The notes: generated from the sequence alone by a model not told the origin. 64,000 nt of DNA from CAWGET01 sp963821715 (GCA_963821715.1 CAWGET010000010.1:186001-250000); one strand, 5' to 3'; numbered from the stretch's first letter, positions 9,085 to 19,089 are shown. Numbers and translations are program-made.

Positions 9085-10795
9085 TTATCTCACATACAAG
9101 ACCTTCCCGCCTACAATTGTATAAAGAATTTTAATTTGCGGGATTTGATTTTCTTCAACAGATAAAATATCGTCCGATAAAATTGTTATATCCGCAAGTT
9201 TTCCTTTTGCCAGAGAACCTTTAATCTCTTCTTCAAAGGCGGCAAATGCTCCGTTTATCGTGTAAGCTTTTAGAGCTTCCATCCTTGTCATTTTTTGTTC
9301 GGGGAAAAAAGCGATTCCTTCCGGAGTCTTTCCTTGTAACCATCGCGTAGTAATTTGAAATTGGATCTATCCGTTCAACCGGTGCGTCCGTTCCGGCAGC
9401 AATTATAGCTCCGGAATCGATCAGTTTTCTCCAAACATAAGCTCCGCGTTTTGCTCTTTCTCTGCCGAGCCGTTTTTCAACGAACACCGCATCCGACGTT
9501 GCGTGAATTCCCTGCATCGCAGCTATAATTCCAAGATTGCCGAATCGCGCAATATCTTCAAGTGCGATATGCTGAGCGTGTTCAATTCGCCACCTTAATG
9601 AATCAGAATTTGTTCCATTGTAAAATTCTTCATAAACGTTTAGCACAACATTGTTTGCCCTATCACCGATTGCGTGAGTGCAAAGTTGAAAATCAGTTTC
9701 ATAAGCAATTTCAGCTGTTTCCTTTAATTCGTCAACAGTAATAACATTTTTACCGTAGCTGGAAGTATCGTCGGCATAAGGATCCATGAACCAGGCGCCG
9801 CGGCTTCCGAGCGCGCCGTCGATATATTTTTTAATAGCCCGTACGGTTAAGTGATTTTTTCCATAACCGACAATTCTATAATCCTGAATGTTTTTACGGA
9901 GTGTTTTATTGTTTTCGTAAAGCATGCAGTATAAACGGACACCGAGCGTATCTTCATCCGCCAATTCTTTCAGAAGATCGACTTCTTCAAAGCTGGTCCC
10001 CGCGTCGTGAAATGTAGTAATACCATTCTTCAAACATTCCCGCGATGCCAATAAATACGCACGGGTATTTTCTTTTTTAATTTCATCGTCCGAACGCCCG
10101 CTGAGAAATTCTTCATATTTTTTTGTAATAAGATTTTCAGCGTTTTCGAGAAATACTCCGATCGCGATTCCAGAAGTATCTCGAACTATTACTCCGCCAG
10201 CTGGATTTTCCGTCGAAGTATCTATACCGGCTAATTCCATCGCTACTTTATTTGCAAAAACAGCGTGTCCACTCGCATGCCGTAAAATTACCGGATTATT
10301 GGGAACGGCTTCGCTTAAATTATTGTGCAGCGGATATCCTTCCACAGAAGGATGAGGCGACGGATCCCACTTTTCCTGATGCCAGCCTCGTCCAATTATC
10401 CAATCGCCGTCATTCAAATTATCCGCTATCCGAGATACTTTCATTACTATTTCGTCCCAATTTTTCGCACCGCTTAAATCGATCAGTAATTTGGATTCGC
10501 CGACTCCCTTGAAATGCGCATGGCTTTCGATCAATCCCGGAATGGCGGTTTTCCCTTTCAGATCGATCACTTTTGTCTTCTCGCCTACTAATTTTTTAAC
10601 ATCGGCAGTTAAACCGATTGCAGAAATTGTGTCGTTCTTTATCGCCAATGCTTCGGCCGATGGCAACGTGTCTTCTACAGTTATTATGTTTCCGTTAAGC
10701 AGCACTAAATCAGCGTAATCGTTTTCTTTACAGGCTGAAAAAAGAATTGCCACAGCTGCGGCAATAATTAAAAAGTTAAATAGGTTTTTCATCAT
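9085..10795 (-). CDS. YtcJ-like amidohydrolase lipoprotein, frame broken near C-terminus
   Basis: An amidohydrolase-3 family protein of about 570 residues. ATG at 10795 or 10792 gives a lipoprotein signal (VAILFSAC). Metal and active-site motifs ESHAHFKG, CTHAIGDRAN, EHAQHI and AAGTDAPVE are all in the first frame. The last 70 residues (MTRMEALKAYTINGAFAA..., with GSLAKGKLADI) are in a second frame. Joining needs removal of one A from the AAA at 9329-9331, giving VTRKTPEGIAFFPEQKMTR. The family hydrolyses exocyclic C-N bonds; the substrate is unknown. It lies 3 bp downstream of the DUF6544-like gene. Confidence 0.82.
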
Positions 10796-10807
10796 TAATA
10801 ACAAGTT

Positions 10808-11659
10808 TTAATTATAAATTTTAGGATTATCATAATCGATTCCGACGATCTCGAATTTTCCGTATGTGAAATCCCGCCCGGGAAGTTTCCATTGAACTTC
10901 TGCTTTTGTGGGAACCGTAATACCATTGATTTTTTTATAATTACTAAGCGAAAGCACATAAACGGATTTTTGAAATCCAGTTCTAGTTGTACGGAATTTA
11001 TCAGGTGATTCTATCCTTTCAACAAAACCATTTTCGTCGAAGTAAAAATTCAGCGTGAACTTCAAATCATTAACCCGAAAAACCGCAGAAGAGGAATTAA
11101 AATCTTTGTATGTCCAGGTTATATTTTTATCTAGGAACGCAGCCGGAAAAAAAATCGCTTCGGAATAATAACGTATCAACGCAGAAATATCAATTTCATT
11201 TCCGGTTAAACCTGTAATATTTATACTTGATAAAAATTTGATGAGAACGGAGCCGGATTTGTTTGAATAGCTCTCTATCGCCTGAACCCAGAAAAATGGC
11301 GAGGTTTGTATTCTCGCGTTCCATAAGAATCCAGGTTCGTTTACTGAAAAATATTCTTCGGCAGATAATTTTTTCCAATCCGATTCGGCATCCGTCTTGA
11401 ATAAACCTTTTTGCTTTAATCTTACGAACTGTGGTTTCTGTATTCCGTCTTCGAGCGAAAGTCTTAAATATCGCTGAACATTGAGCGGCAGACCCTCCAA
11501 TTCATCTTCCGAAAAATATTCTGGGGGAGATAATCCTATGTTTGTAAGCGATTCAACCTGATCTTCTACATATTCCTCTGTAAAAAATGTTCCTGTATAC
11601 AGAGCAGCAAAAAATAAAATTAATAAAACGAGAACTATTTTTAAAACTGTTTTGATCAT
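10808..11659 (-). CDS. DUF6544-like membrane-anchored protein
   Basis: A 283-residue protein with an N-terminal membrane helix (about 5-23). It is followed by LPLNVQRYLRLSLEDGIQKP, VRLKQKGLF and EPGFLWNARI, a conserved pattern I associate with DUF6544 or related unknown-function proteins. The rest is beta-rich and probably periplasmic. No catalytic motif is evident. It lies between the ZIP transporter (3-bp gap) and the amidohydrolase gene (spacing 12 bp), so the three genes probably form one transcript. Confidence 0.65.
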   Translation of the reverse strand: MIKTVLKIVLVLLILFFAALYTGTFFTEEYVEDQVESLTNIGLSPPEYFSEDELEGLPLNVQRYLRLSLEDGIQKPQFVRLKQKGLFKTDAESDWKKLSAEEYFSVNEPGFLWNARIQTSPFFWVQAIESYSNKSGSVLIKFLSSINITGLTGNEIDISALIRYYSEAIFFPAAFLDKNITWTYKDFNSSSAVFRVNDLKFTLNFYFDENGFVERIESPDKFRTTRTGFQKSVYVLSLSNYKKINGITVPTKAEVQWKLPGRDFTYGKFEIVGIDYDNPKIYN

Positions 11660-11662
11660 AAT

Positions 11663-12475
11663 TTATCCGAGCGCGACGTCGAGTGTCATCATCACCATAA
11701 AACCGAGCATCGCTGAAATTGTTGCTAAATCTGTGTTGCCTTCACGCTGAGATTCGGGAATTAATTCCTCCACAACAACAAATATCATTGCGCCGGCGGC
11801 AAAACTTAAAGCATAAGGAAGAATAGGTTTGGCGATCAATACAAGTGCTGCGCCCAAAACTCCTGCTATCGGCTCAACAACACCGGATGCCTGACCGTAA
11901 AAAAAACTTTTACTTCTGGACCACCCTTCTCGCCTAAGCGGCATAGAAACTGCAAGTCCTTCAGGAAAATTCTGAAGTCCGATACCGAGAGCCAGAGCAA
12001 TTGCCGCACTCAAACTTGCGGAATCCATATTCGCCGCTACGGCTCCGAAGGCGACCCCGACCGCGAGCCCTTCGGGAATATTATGAAGCGTAATTGCGGA
12101 AACGAGTAATACGCTTCTGTGCCAGGAAGTTTTTATACCTTCCTTTTCCGTCATCGGATATCCGAGATGAAGATGCGGAAGGACCTTGTCAAGCATAAAC
12201 AGAAATAGCGCGCCCAACCCGAATCCCACTGCTGCGGGAACCCAAGCCGGTATAGATTTCCCTTCGGACATCTCGATAGCCGGTGCGAGTAGCGACCAGA
12301 AACTTGCGGCAATCATTACGCCTGCCGCAAATCCGAGCATTGAATCGAGAATCTTCTTGCTGATATTTTTATGTATAAAAACGCCCGCGGCACCAACCGC
12401 AGTTACGCCCCAGGTAAACAGAGTTGCATAAAGAGCCTGAACAACCGGACTTAACCCCTCAAAATATTCGATCAT
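11663..12475 (-). CDS. ZIP-family divalent metal transporter (ZupT-like)
   Basis: A 270-residue inner-membrane protein with about eight hydrophobic helices. It has the two ZIP metal-site signatures: HNIPEGLAVGVAFG in TM4 and LQNFPEGLAVSMPL in TM5. A short loop with HLHLG may serve as metal-collecting histidines. ZupT-type carriers import zinc, iron or manganese. It is the first gene of the run leading to the DUF6544-like and amidohydrolase genes. About 240 bp of non-coding sequence without recognisable signals precede it. Confidence 0.9.
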   Translation of the reverse strand: MIEYFEGLSPVVQALYATLFTWGVTAVGAAGVFIHKNISKKILDSMLGFAAGVMIAASFWSLLAPAIEMSEGKSIPAWVPAAVGFGLGALFLFMLDKVLPHLHLGYPMTEKEGIKTSWHRSVLLVSAITLHNIPEGLAVGVAFGAVAANMDSASLSAAIALALGIGLQNFPEGLAVSMPLRREGWSRSKSFFYGQASGVVEPIAGVLGAALVLIAKPILPYALSFAAGAMIFVVVEELIPESQREGNTDLATISAMLGFMVMMTLDVALG

Positions 12476-12717
12476 AAAAAGATCCTTAATAAAATAATTG
12501 AATTAAGTGAAATCAATATAGTTCAAAGCCGTTTCCGCTTCAATAAATATTGCAGATTAGATTTTAGATTAAAGATAAGAAAATTTTTTATAAACTTTAT
12601 TAGTAGAATGATTTGGTGAATTTAACAAATTCAGCCTCAGAGATATTTTTACTAACCACACAAATGAACCGGCAATATCATCCCAATTCCCCGGAGAATT
12701 CGATAAACTATAAACTT

Positions 12718-13371
12718 TTACTTAAATACTTTATCCGTAAATATTTTGAGTTTCTCTTCGTCTAAATTTCCGTTCGTTCTTACTCCGCTGCATAAATCTA
12801 TTCCGAAAGGATTTACTTCTTCGAGAGCCCGGTCGATATTTTCAGGATTTAATCCTCCGGCGAGATATACCGGACAGACGGAGTTTTTAACAATCGCACG
12901 GCTTATTTTCCAATCGTGAATTCTGCCGGTTCCTCCTAATTCTTTCACTTTCAATTTTTGGTTACCTGAATCGAGCAGCAGCGCGTCAACTTTATCCGAC
13001 AAACTAATGGCTTCTTCAATTGAAGATTCGTCGATAACGTGTATGACTTGAACAATTTTTATTCCCGGCAAAGCAGCTTTTAATTGTTCATGAGATCCTT
13101 CGGGCATGCTGTCAACCAATTGGATAACATTAGTTCCGCATCTTTTCTGCTGCCGGATGATTTGTTCTACATCTTGTTTTGATGTTAACAGGAATGAAGA
13201 AATTCCGGGGGAAATATAATTCGCTATTTCAGAAATTTCTTCTTCTGAAATAACTCCGGGACCGCTTGGCATTTCGGAGACTAATCCGAGAGCCGAAGCG
13301 CCGTATTTTATTGCAAGTTTAGCTTCGTCAATATTTTTAATGCAGCATATTTTAAGAAGAATTCTTTTCAT
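12718..13371 (-). CDS. trpF: Phosphoribosylanthranilate isomerase (TrpF-like)
   Basis: A 217-residue TIM barrel. It keeps the N-terminal KICCIKNIDEAKLA (KICG-type motif with catalytic Cys), ALGLVSE, the general acid in ALLLDSGN, and the phosphate-binding LAGGLNPENI and DLCSGVR. TrpF converts phosphoribosylanthranilate to CdRP in tryptophan synthesis. KICC replaces KICG, and GVRT replaces the usual GVE, so it may be a divergent paralogue with a shifted substrate. No other trp genes are nearby, which also argues for caution. Confidence 0.78.
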   Translation of the reverse strand: MKRILLKICCIKNIDEAKLAIKYGASALGLVSEMPSGPGVISEEEISEIANYISPGISSFLLTSKQDVEQIIRQQKRCGTNVIQLVDSMPEGSHEQLKAALPGIKIVQVIHVIDESSIEEAISLSDKVDALLLDSGNQKLKVKELGGTGRIHDWKISRAIVKNSVCPVYLAGGLNPENIDRALEEVNPFGIDLCSGVRTNGNLDEEKLKIFTDKVFK

Positions 13372-13381
13372 GTGATTAAAA

Positions 13382-13408
13382 TCCGCCGGAACTGTTAATT
13401 CCGGCGGA
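13382..13408 (-). terminator. Terminator after the peroxiredoxin gene
   Basis: A 10-bp perfect inverted repeat (TCCGCCGGAA / TTCCGGCGGA) with a short loop. On the minus strand it is followed by TTTTA. It lies between the peroxiredoxin stop (13422) and the trpF start (13371). Confidence 0.75.
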
Positions 13409-13421
13409 ATTCAATTCCGGT

Positions 13422-14081
13422 TTAATTATCCATTTTTTTGTAAGTAAACCACCAATCATAACCTTCTTCGGTTTCCATTCTTTTTTTGGCTTCGTCGGTA
13501 TCTTTCGGCGGCGGATTAATTACTTTGTCGCCTATCAGCTCGTTGTTCGGCCAATTTTCCGGCATTGCCACTTTCTGCTTATCAGAAATTTGAAGGGCTT
13601 TTAATGCACGCAGCACTTCGTCAATCTGTCTTCCTATTTCCTGAGGATAATAAATGATTAATCTTATCAACCCTTCGGGATCGATGATGAATACTGCGCG
13701 TACAGTATTTGTGCCTTTGCTCGGATGGACCATTCCAATTTTTTCTGCAACGCGTCCCATATCGTCGGCAATAACTGGGAAAGGAATCTCAACACCTATT
13801 TTTTCTTTTATCCAATCGACCCATTTTATATGAGAGAAAATCTGATCGATCGATAAGCCTATCAATTCCGCATTCAAATCCTTAAACTGCTGATTTCTTT
13901 TAGCGAAAGCTACAAATTCCGTTGTGCAGACCGGTGTAAAATCTGCCGGATGACTGAATAGCACAATCCATTTGCCGCTATAATCGCCCGGAATTTTTTT
14001 CATACCTTTCGTTGTTTGAACTTCGAGATCGGGAAATTTTTCTCCAATAAGAGGAAAATTTTTCTTCGGTTCCATTTCCAT
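13422..14081 (-). CDS. 1-Cys peroxiredoxin (Prx6-like)
   Basis: A 219-residue cytosolic thiol peroxidase. The active-site loop SHPADFTPVCTTEF places the peroxidatic Cys at about residue 52, and the conserved Arg follows about 80 residues later. The long C-terminal extension ending EGYDWWFTYKKM is typical of the Prx6/archaeal-type group. I see no resolving Cys in the C-terminal region, which fits a 1-Cys mechanism. It reduces peroxides with an external thiol. It is a single gene, ended by the hairpin at 13382-13408. Confidence 0.92.
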   Translation of the reverse strand: MEMEPKKNFPLIGEKFPDLEVQTTKGMKKIPGDYSGKWIVLFSHPADFTPVCTTEFVAFAKRNQQFKDLNAELIGLSIDQIFSHIKWVDWIKEKIGVEIPFPVIADDMGRVAEKIGMVHPSKGTNTVRAVFIIDPEGLIRLIIYYPQEIGRQIDEVLRALKALQISDKQKVAMPENWPNNELIGDKVINPPPKDTDEAKKRMETEEGYDWWFTYKKMDN

Positions 14082-14216
14082 ACGTTTCTCCTTTGTAATT
14101 TTACGGTATTTCTTTTTAGGTTAGAAGTTGTTACCTTCAAGGTTATATTGAATATAAAGAATCCATATTCTTTTTACAATATTTGAGAAAAAAGAAAAAT
14201 ATTTTTGAGGAAAATT

Positions 14217-14426
14217 ATGATTAGCAGCGAATTATTAGACGCACTCTGCTGCCCGGAAACTAAAGCCGATCTGGTTTTGGATGACGGGTTTTTAGTATCG
14301 ACAGATAAAAACACGAGAAGACGTTACCGGATTGAAGACGACATTCCTATTATGCTTATTGAAGAATCGGAGCAGCTGGACCAAAAAACGTGGGAAGAAA
14401 TTATGAGAAGACATAACAAACTTTAG
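14217..14426 (+). CDS. Trm112/UPF0434-like small protein lacking the second zinc knuckle
   Basis: Starts at ATG 14217 with a good GAGG Shine-Dalgarno at 14207-14210; a TTG four codons upstream is not used. The 69-residue protein has the Trm112-like layout: LLDALCCPETKADLVL, then RRRYRIEDDIPIMLIEE. In the standard family the two CxxC pairs bind zinc; here only CC remains and the second pair is absent. It is a metal-less variant whose partner, usually a methyltransferase, is unknown. It leads a tightly spaced run with the FAD oxidase, TPR protein and clpX. Confidence 0.75.
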   Translation: MISSELLDALCCPETKADLVLDDGFLVSTDKNTRRRYRIEDDIPIMLIEESEQLDQKTWEEIMRRHNKL

Positions 14427-14431
14427 AAATT

Positions 14432-15901
14432 ATGATTGTAAAAAATGATAAGTCCGAAATACAGGATTTCCTGAGTGACGCAGCGAACTTTAAAGGAGAT
14501 TGTGAAAAAGTTTATTTCCCGGAATCTAACTCGGAAATAATCGAAATACTAAAGGAAAGCAATTTTAATAAATTTAAAGTCACCGTTGCAGGCAATGGAA
14601 CCGGATTAACCGGCGCGAGAGTTCCCAAAGGCGGAATTGTTATCGCCACAAATAAATTGAATAAGATTTTAGAAATTAATTCCGAAGAGAAATATGCCGT
14701 TCTTCAAACAGGAGTTGTTCTTGCGGATTTTCAGGAAAAGTTAAACTCGCTAAATTTATATTATCCGCCGGACCCGACCGAGCAGAATTGTTTTATCGGC
14801 GCCACCGTTTCCACAAACGCTTCCGGAGCCAAAACCTTTAAATATGGCGCCACTAGAAACTTTGTTTTGGAAATGAAAATAGTTCTTCCAAACGGAGAAA
14901 TGATTTCGGCGGAAAGAGGAAAATTTAAAGCCGAAAATAGAAAATTAAAAATAGAAACAGATTCCGGGAAAATCATCGAAATTGATCTTCCAAAATATAA
15001 GATGCCTTCAACAAAAAACTCTGCCGGATATTTTACCGAAGATGATATGGACGCTCTGGATCTCTTCATTGGCTCCGAGGGAACTCTAGGAATAATTACT
15101 GAAGTGAAATTAAAATTATTGCCAAAGCCGGAGAATATTTTTTCGAGTGTGATATTTTTTGAAGATGAGAATTTCGCTTTGAATTTTATTGTTGAAGCGA
15201 GAGAAAAATCGCGCGACCTGAAAAGCAAATTAGATGCGCTTGGGCTAGAGTTCTTCGATAAAAACGCGCTTCATTTTTTGAAAGAAGATTTTCCACTGAT
15301 TCCCGAAAACGCTGCGGCGGCGGTTTGGTTCGAACAGGAAACAAATTCTAAAAACGAAGAAGAAATTTTTGAAGCGTGGATGCCTGTCATCCAAAAAAAT
15401 AAAGGCAATGAAGAAACCGCGTGGTTTGCTCTGAATGAAAAGGAAAGGGAAAAATTTAAGGATTTCCGGCACGCTGTTTCTTACAAAGTGAATGAATATA
15501 TTTCCGGGAAAGGAATTAAGAAAGTCGGTACGGACGTTGCGGTTCCGGAAGATAATTTTAACCGGTTATATTTTTATTCTAAAAAAATTGTTGAAGACGC
15601 GAATTTAAATTACATAGCTTACGGTCATTTCGGCGATAATCATCTTCATCTTAATATGCTTCCGGCAAATCAAAATCAATACGTATTGGCAAAAGAAATC
15701 TATGAGCAAATTTGCAAAAAGGCTGTTGCGCTTAATGGAACAATTTCCGCGGAACACGGTATAGGTAAATTAAAGAAGGAATATTTAAAGCTGATGTTCT
15801 CTCATGAGGAAATTAAGCAAATGGCAGAGGTAAAAAAAACGCTGGACCCGAATTTAATTTTAGGTTCTGGCAATATTTTTGACACGGAAAATTATCTTTA
15901 A
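14432..15901 (+). CDS. FAD-linked oxidase (GlcD / D-lactate dehydrogenase family)
   Basis: A 489-residue flavoprotein. The N-terminal FAD-binding domain carries VAGNGTGLTGARVP and GATVSTNASGAKT, then LFIGSEGTLGIIT. The C-terminal FAD-oxidase domain carries AYGHFGDNHLHLNML and SAEHGIGKLKKEYL. Enzymes of this family oxidise D-2-hydroxy acids such as D-lactate or glycolate. The iron-sulfur partner subunit (GlcF) is not next to it. The TAA overlaps the next ATG by one base. Confidence 0.9.
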   Translation: MIVKNDKSEIQDFLSDAANFKGDCEKVYFPESNSEIIEILKESNFNKFKVTVAGNGTGLTGARVPKGGIVIATNKLNKILEINSEEKYAVLQTGVVLADFQEKLNSLNLYYPPDPTEQNCFIGATVSTNASGAKTFKYGATRNFVLEMKIVLPNGEMISAERGKFKAENRKLKIETDSGKIIEIDLPKYKMPSTKNSAGYFTEDDMDALDLFIGSEGTLGIITEVKLKLLPKPENIFSSVIFFEDENFALNFIVEAREKSRDLKSKLDALGLEFFDKNALHFLKEDFPLIPENAAAAVWFEQETNSKNEEEIFEAWMPVIQKNKGNEETAWFALNEKEREKFKDFRHAVSYKVNEYISGKGIKKVGTDVAVPEDNFNRLYFYSKKIVEDANLNYIAYGHFGDNHLHLNMLPANQNQYVLAKEIYEQICKKAVALNGTISAEHGIGKLKKEYLKLMFSHEEIKQMAEVKKTLDPNLILGSGNIFDTENYL

Positions 15902-17769
15902 TGATAAATAAAAATACAATTTTTATTAAGGCATTGCTGCTCGCCTTTTTAGCTATTACTGTAATTCAGGCGCAAACTTCTCTTCAGAATAAATACAGAC
16001 TTGCAAACAGTTTTGAAAGAGCGGGCGATATCGAAAAGGCCAAAGAAATTTACGAAGAGCTGACCGATCTTCAACCGGATAACGCTACTTACGTGCGAGC
16101 GCTTAACAATATTTACCTTCAGCTTAAGGAATATCCCGAATCGATCGAGCTTTTGAATAAGGCAATAATCAAGAGCCCAAAAAACATTGACTTTTACGGT
16201 ATGCTCGGCTCCACTTACTATATAAGAGGCGAGGAAGACCGTGCTTTTGAAATTTGGGATGAAGCAGTGGAAAATTTTCCCGGACAAAATTCAAGGTACA
16301 GAACTATTTCCGGTTTCGCGATTCAAAACAGGGCTTTAGATAAAGCGATAGAAATTTTATTGAAAGGAAAAGAAAACAGTAAAGAGCCGGTTATGTTTTC
16401 ATACGACCTTGCAAATCTTTACAGCGCTACAATGAAATTTGAAAAAGCGGCGGAAGAATACGCTTATGCTTTAAACCAGCAGCCCCAGCAGTTATTTATG
16501 ATAAGGAGCAGGATAAATAATTATATTTTCAGCAGAGACGCTTTTGAACCAACCGTTAAGGTTTTTGAAGCAGCTTACAATAAAGGCGGAAACATTGTTT
16601 TACTCGATATGCTTAGCTATTTATACAGGCAACAGGGCGATTTTAAAAAAGCTTTTGACCGAGTTAAAGAATTAGACGCAAAGACTGAAAATAACGGAGC
16701 TAAGATTTTTTCATTTGCTCAGGATTCTTATCGAGAAGGGAATTTTGAAGTCGCCTCAAAAGGTTATAAATACGTTTTAGAAAACATAGCGAATTCAGCT
16801 CTTGCAACGGCAAGCAAACTCGGTTTTGCCCGAAGCGAAGAAGCGAGGTTAGATAAAAAAATTGAGGCAGTTCGTCCCGATTGGAAAATTAAATTAAATC
16901 CGGAAGATTATAATAACGCCGATTACGAAAAAATATTAAAGATTTACGAGGAGCTTTCCACTTTAAAATCGGAACCGGAACTCGCGAATGAGGCTGTTTT
17001 TAGAGAGGGAATGATCTTAAAAAATAATTTGGAGGATTTAAATGCCGCCAAATCCAAATTTTCTTTTTTGATCGAAAGGTCGCCGATTTCGGAGCTGGCG
17101 CAGCGCTCTCTGCTTGAGATGGGAAAAATATATATTAAGGAAGGTAATCTTGAGACGGCGAATAGAAGCCTTCAACAAATATTAAAAGTAAACAGAAATC
17201 CGGAAGAATTAAAAAACGAAGCGCGGTTTTTGCTCGGGAAAATTTATTTTTGGCAAAGCAATTTTGATGAAGCGAAAAATTATTTGAGCGAAGCGGCTCA
17301 AAATCTGGAAGATGATTTTTCCAACAACGCCATCGAATTATCGATGATAATTAATACGTTCAGAAACGATTCGTTAAATCTTGTAAAATATGCTAATGCG
17401 GATTTGCTTGCTGCACGAGAAAAATTCAGCGAAGCAAAAGAGGAGTTCAGACTTATTTCGCTGGATAATTCGCTGTTTCTTCTGAATGATCTTGCCAAAT
17501 TCCGGTTTGCCGAAACAGCCGCTGCTGAAGATGATCTTCCGACGGCTTCGGAAGTATTGAAAGAAATTGCAGATTCCGAAAAAGAAAATTTTTATTCAGA
17601 TAAATCATTATATTTATTAGCTGAAATATATTATTTTGGGTTCAGGAACGAAGATTCCGCTCTGGAATATTACGAGAGACTATTAGAACGGTTTCCGAAC
17701 TCTTTATATTTCGAAAAATCGAGAGAAAAAATTAATAAAATAGTAACAAAAAAAAGAAATTCTATATGA
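15901..17769 (+). CDS. Secreted tetratricopeptide-repeat protein
   Basis: A 622-residue protein with an N-terminal signal peptide (hydrophobic 8-22, AQ cleavage region). TPR motifs span the whole length: A/F-x7-YE-type helical pairs such as RAGDIEKAKEIYEELTDLQP, and C-terminal SALEYYERLLERFPNS. It probably works as a periplasmic or envelope protein-protein scaffold. It is coupled to both neighbours by overlapping start and stop codons (ATG inside the upstream TAATG; ATGA with clpX). No catalytic domain is seen. Confidence 0.85.
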   Translation: MINKNTIFIKALLLAFLAITVIQAQTSLQNKYRLANSFERAGDIEKAKEIYEELTDLQPDNATYVRALNNIYLQLKEYPESIELLNKAIIKSPKNIDFYGMLGSTYYIRGEEDRAFEIWDEAVENFPGQNSRYRTISGFAIQNRALDKAIEILLKGKENSKEPVMFSYDLANLYSATMKFEKAAEEYAYALNQQPQQLFMIRSRINNYIFSRDAFEPTVKVFEAAYNKGGNIVLLDMLSYLYRQQGDFKKAFDRVKELDAKTENNGAKIFSFAQDSYREGNFEVASKGYKYVLENIANSALATASKLGFARSEEARLDKKIEAVRPDWKIKLNPEDYNNADYEKILKIYEELSTLKSEPELANEAVFREGMILKNNLEDLNAAKSKFSFLIERSPISELAQRSLLEMGKIYIKEGNLETANRSLQQILKVNRNPEELKNEARFLLGKIYFWQSNFDEAKNYLSEAAQNLEDDFSNNAIELSMIINTFRNDSLNLVKYANADLLAAREKFSEAKEEFRLISLDNSLFLLNDLAKFRFAETAAAEDDLPTASEVLKEIADSEKENFYSDKSLYLLAEIYYFGFRNEDSALEYYERLLERFPNSLYFEKSREKINKIVTKKRNSI

Positions 17770-19022
17770 AAGAAGGAAAAGAGAAAGATCAAAAATTGGT
17801 TACTTGTTCGTTTTGTGGAAGAGACGGAAACGAAGTGGCAAGCATGGTTGCCGGGCCCGACGTTTACATCTGCGATATCTGCATAAGAACCAGCGTTGAT
17901 ATATTAAAAAATAATTTAGCCGCTTACAATACAAAAACAAAAAGTAAAGGGCTCCTTACACCGGCTATGCTTAAAAAAGAGTTGGACGAGCATGTTGTCG
18001 GCCAGGATAAGGCTAAAAAAGTATTGTCAGTTGCGGTTTACAATCATTACAAAAGGATTAACGCCGGCGCGTCTTTTTTTGAGTTGGACGATGTAGAAAT
18101 TGAAAAGAGCAATATTTTATTGATGGGACCGACCGGAGTCGGGAAAACGCTTATTGCGCAAACCCTGGCGAGAATACTTGATGTTCCATTTGCGATTGCT
18201 GACGCAACGACCTTAACCGAAGCCGGATATGTTGGAGATGATGTGGAAACGGTTTTGGTAAGATTGCTTCAGGCCGCAGATTACAATCTGGAAAAAGCTC
18301 AAAAGGGAATCGTATATATTGATGAGATAGATAAGATCGCCAGAAAAAGCGAGAGTACTTCGATCACGAGAGACGTTTCTGGTGAGGGAGTACAACAGGC
18401 TCTGCTTAAAATTTTAGAAGGAACGGTTGCCGGTGTTCCTCCCCGCGGTGGAAGAAAGCACCCGGAACAGAGTTTAATAAACATTAACACAAAAAATATT
18501 TTGTTTATTGTAGGCGGGGCTTTTGACGGAATAGATCCAATAATCGCGCGTAGAATTAATAAAAATGTTATGGGATTCGGCAACGATCCCGATGAAAAAC
18601 GAATCGAGAAAGACAATCTGCTTCAGTTAGTTCAGCCGGAAGATCTTCTGCATTACGGATTAATCCCGGAATTGATCGGCAGAATTCCTATTATCGCTCC
18701 GCTACGGTCGCTAGACGCTGAAGCGCTTAAGAGTATTTTAACTCAGCCAAAAAACGCGATCATCAAACAATACAAAAAGTTATTTGCCATAGAAGGCGTT
18801 GAGTTGGAATTTGATCCGGCCTCTCTGGATTCCATTGTCCGGCAGGCTATTGAGAGAAAAACGGGCGCGCGCGCACTTCGATCTATTGTGGAAGAACTCC
18901 TTCTTGAAGTGATGTACGATCTTCCCGACAAAGATGATCTCGATAAATGTCTGATTACTAAAGATACCGTGGATAAAGGCTCTGAGCCGATTTATATCGA
19001 AGCGGACAGGAAATCGGCATAA
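17766..19022 (+). CDS. clpX: ATP-dependent Clp protease ATP-binding subunit ClpX
   Basis: A 418-residue AAA+ unfoldase. The N-terminal zinc domain has two CxxC pairs (CSFCGRDG...YICDICI). It has Walker A GPTGVGKT (about residue 120), Walker B IVYIDEIDKIA, the pore-loop region, GLIPELIGRIPI and sensor-2 GARALRS. ClpX recognises tagged substrates and feeds them to ClpP in the cytosol. clpP and tig, the usual neighbours, are not adjacent; instead it overlaps the upstream TPR gene by four bases. Confidence 0.98.
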   Translation: MKEGKEKDQKLVTCSFCGRDGNEVASMVAGPDVYICDICIRTSVDILKNNLAAYNTKTKSKGLLTPAMLKKELDEHVVGQDKAKKVLSVAVYNHYKRINAGASFFELDDVEIEKSNILLMGPTGVGKTLIAQTLARILDVPFAIADATTLTEAGYVGDDVETVLVRLLQAADYNLEKAQKGIVYIDEIDKIARKSESTSITRDVSGEGVQQALLKILEGTVAGVPPRGGRKHPEQSLININTKNILFIVGGAFDGIDPIIARRINKNVMGFGNDPDEKRIEKDNLLQLVQPEDLLHYGLIPELIGRIPIIAPLRSLDAEALKSILTQPKNAIIKQYKKLFAIEGVELEFDPASLDSIVRQAIERKTGARALRSIVEELLLEVMYDLPDKDDLDKCLITKDTVDKGSEPIYIEADRKSA

Positions 19023-19042
19023 AGTAATTTAACTTCATGTGG

Positions 19043-19064
19043 AGACGGGTTAAATCCCGTCTCT
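19043..19064 (+). terminator. Hairpin after clpX, related to the ispH-flanking repeat ends
   Basis: A perfect 8-bp stem GAGACGGG / CCCGTCTC with a 6-base loop, 20 bp after the clpX stop. The core is nearly identical to the left-end hairpin of the repeats at 4381 and 5854. It has no strong T-run, so termination is likely but not certain. Confidence 0.55.
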
Positions 19065-19089
19065 GCACATCTCTATAAGATTTAAAAAA

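Noticed and set aside
12476..12717. Gap upstream of the ZIP transporter gene searched for a metal riboswitch or operator
   Set aside because: Only AT-rich sequence without a clear palindrome or conserved RNA core was found.
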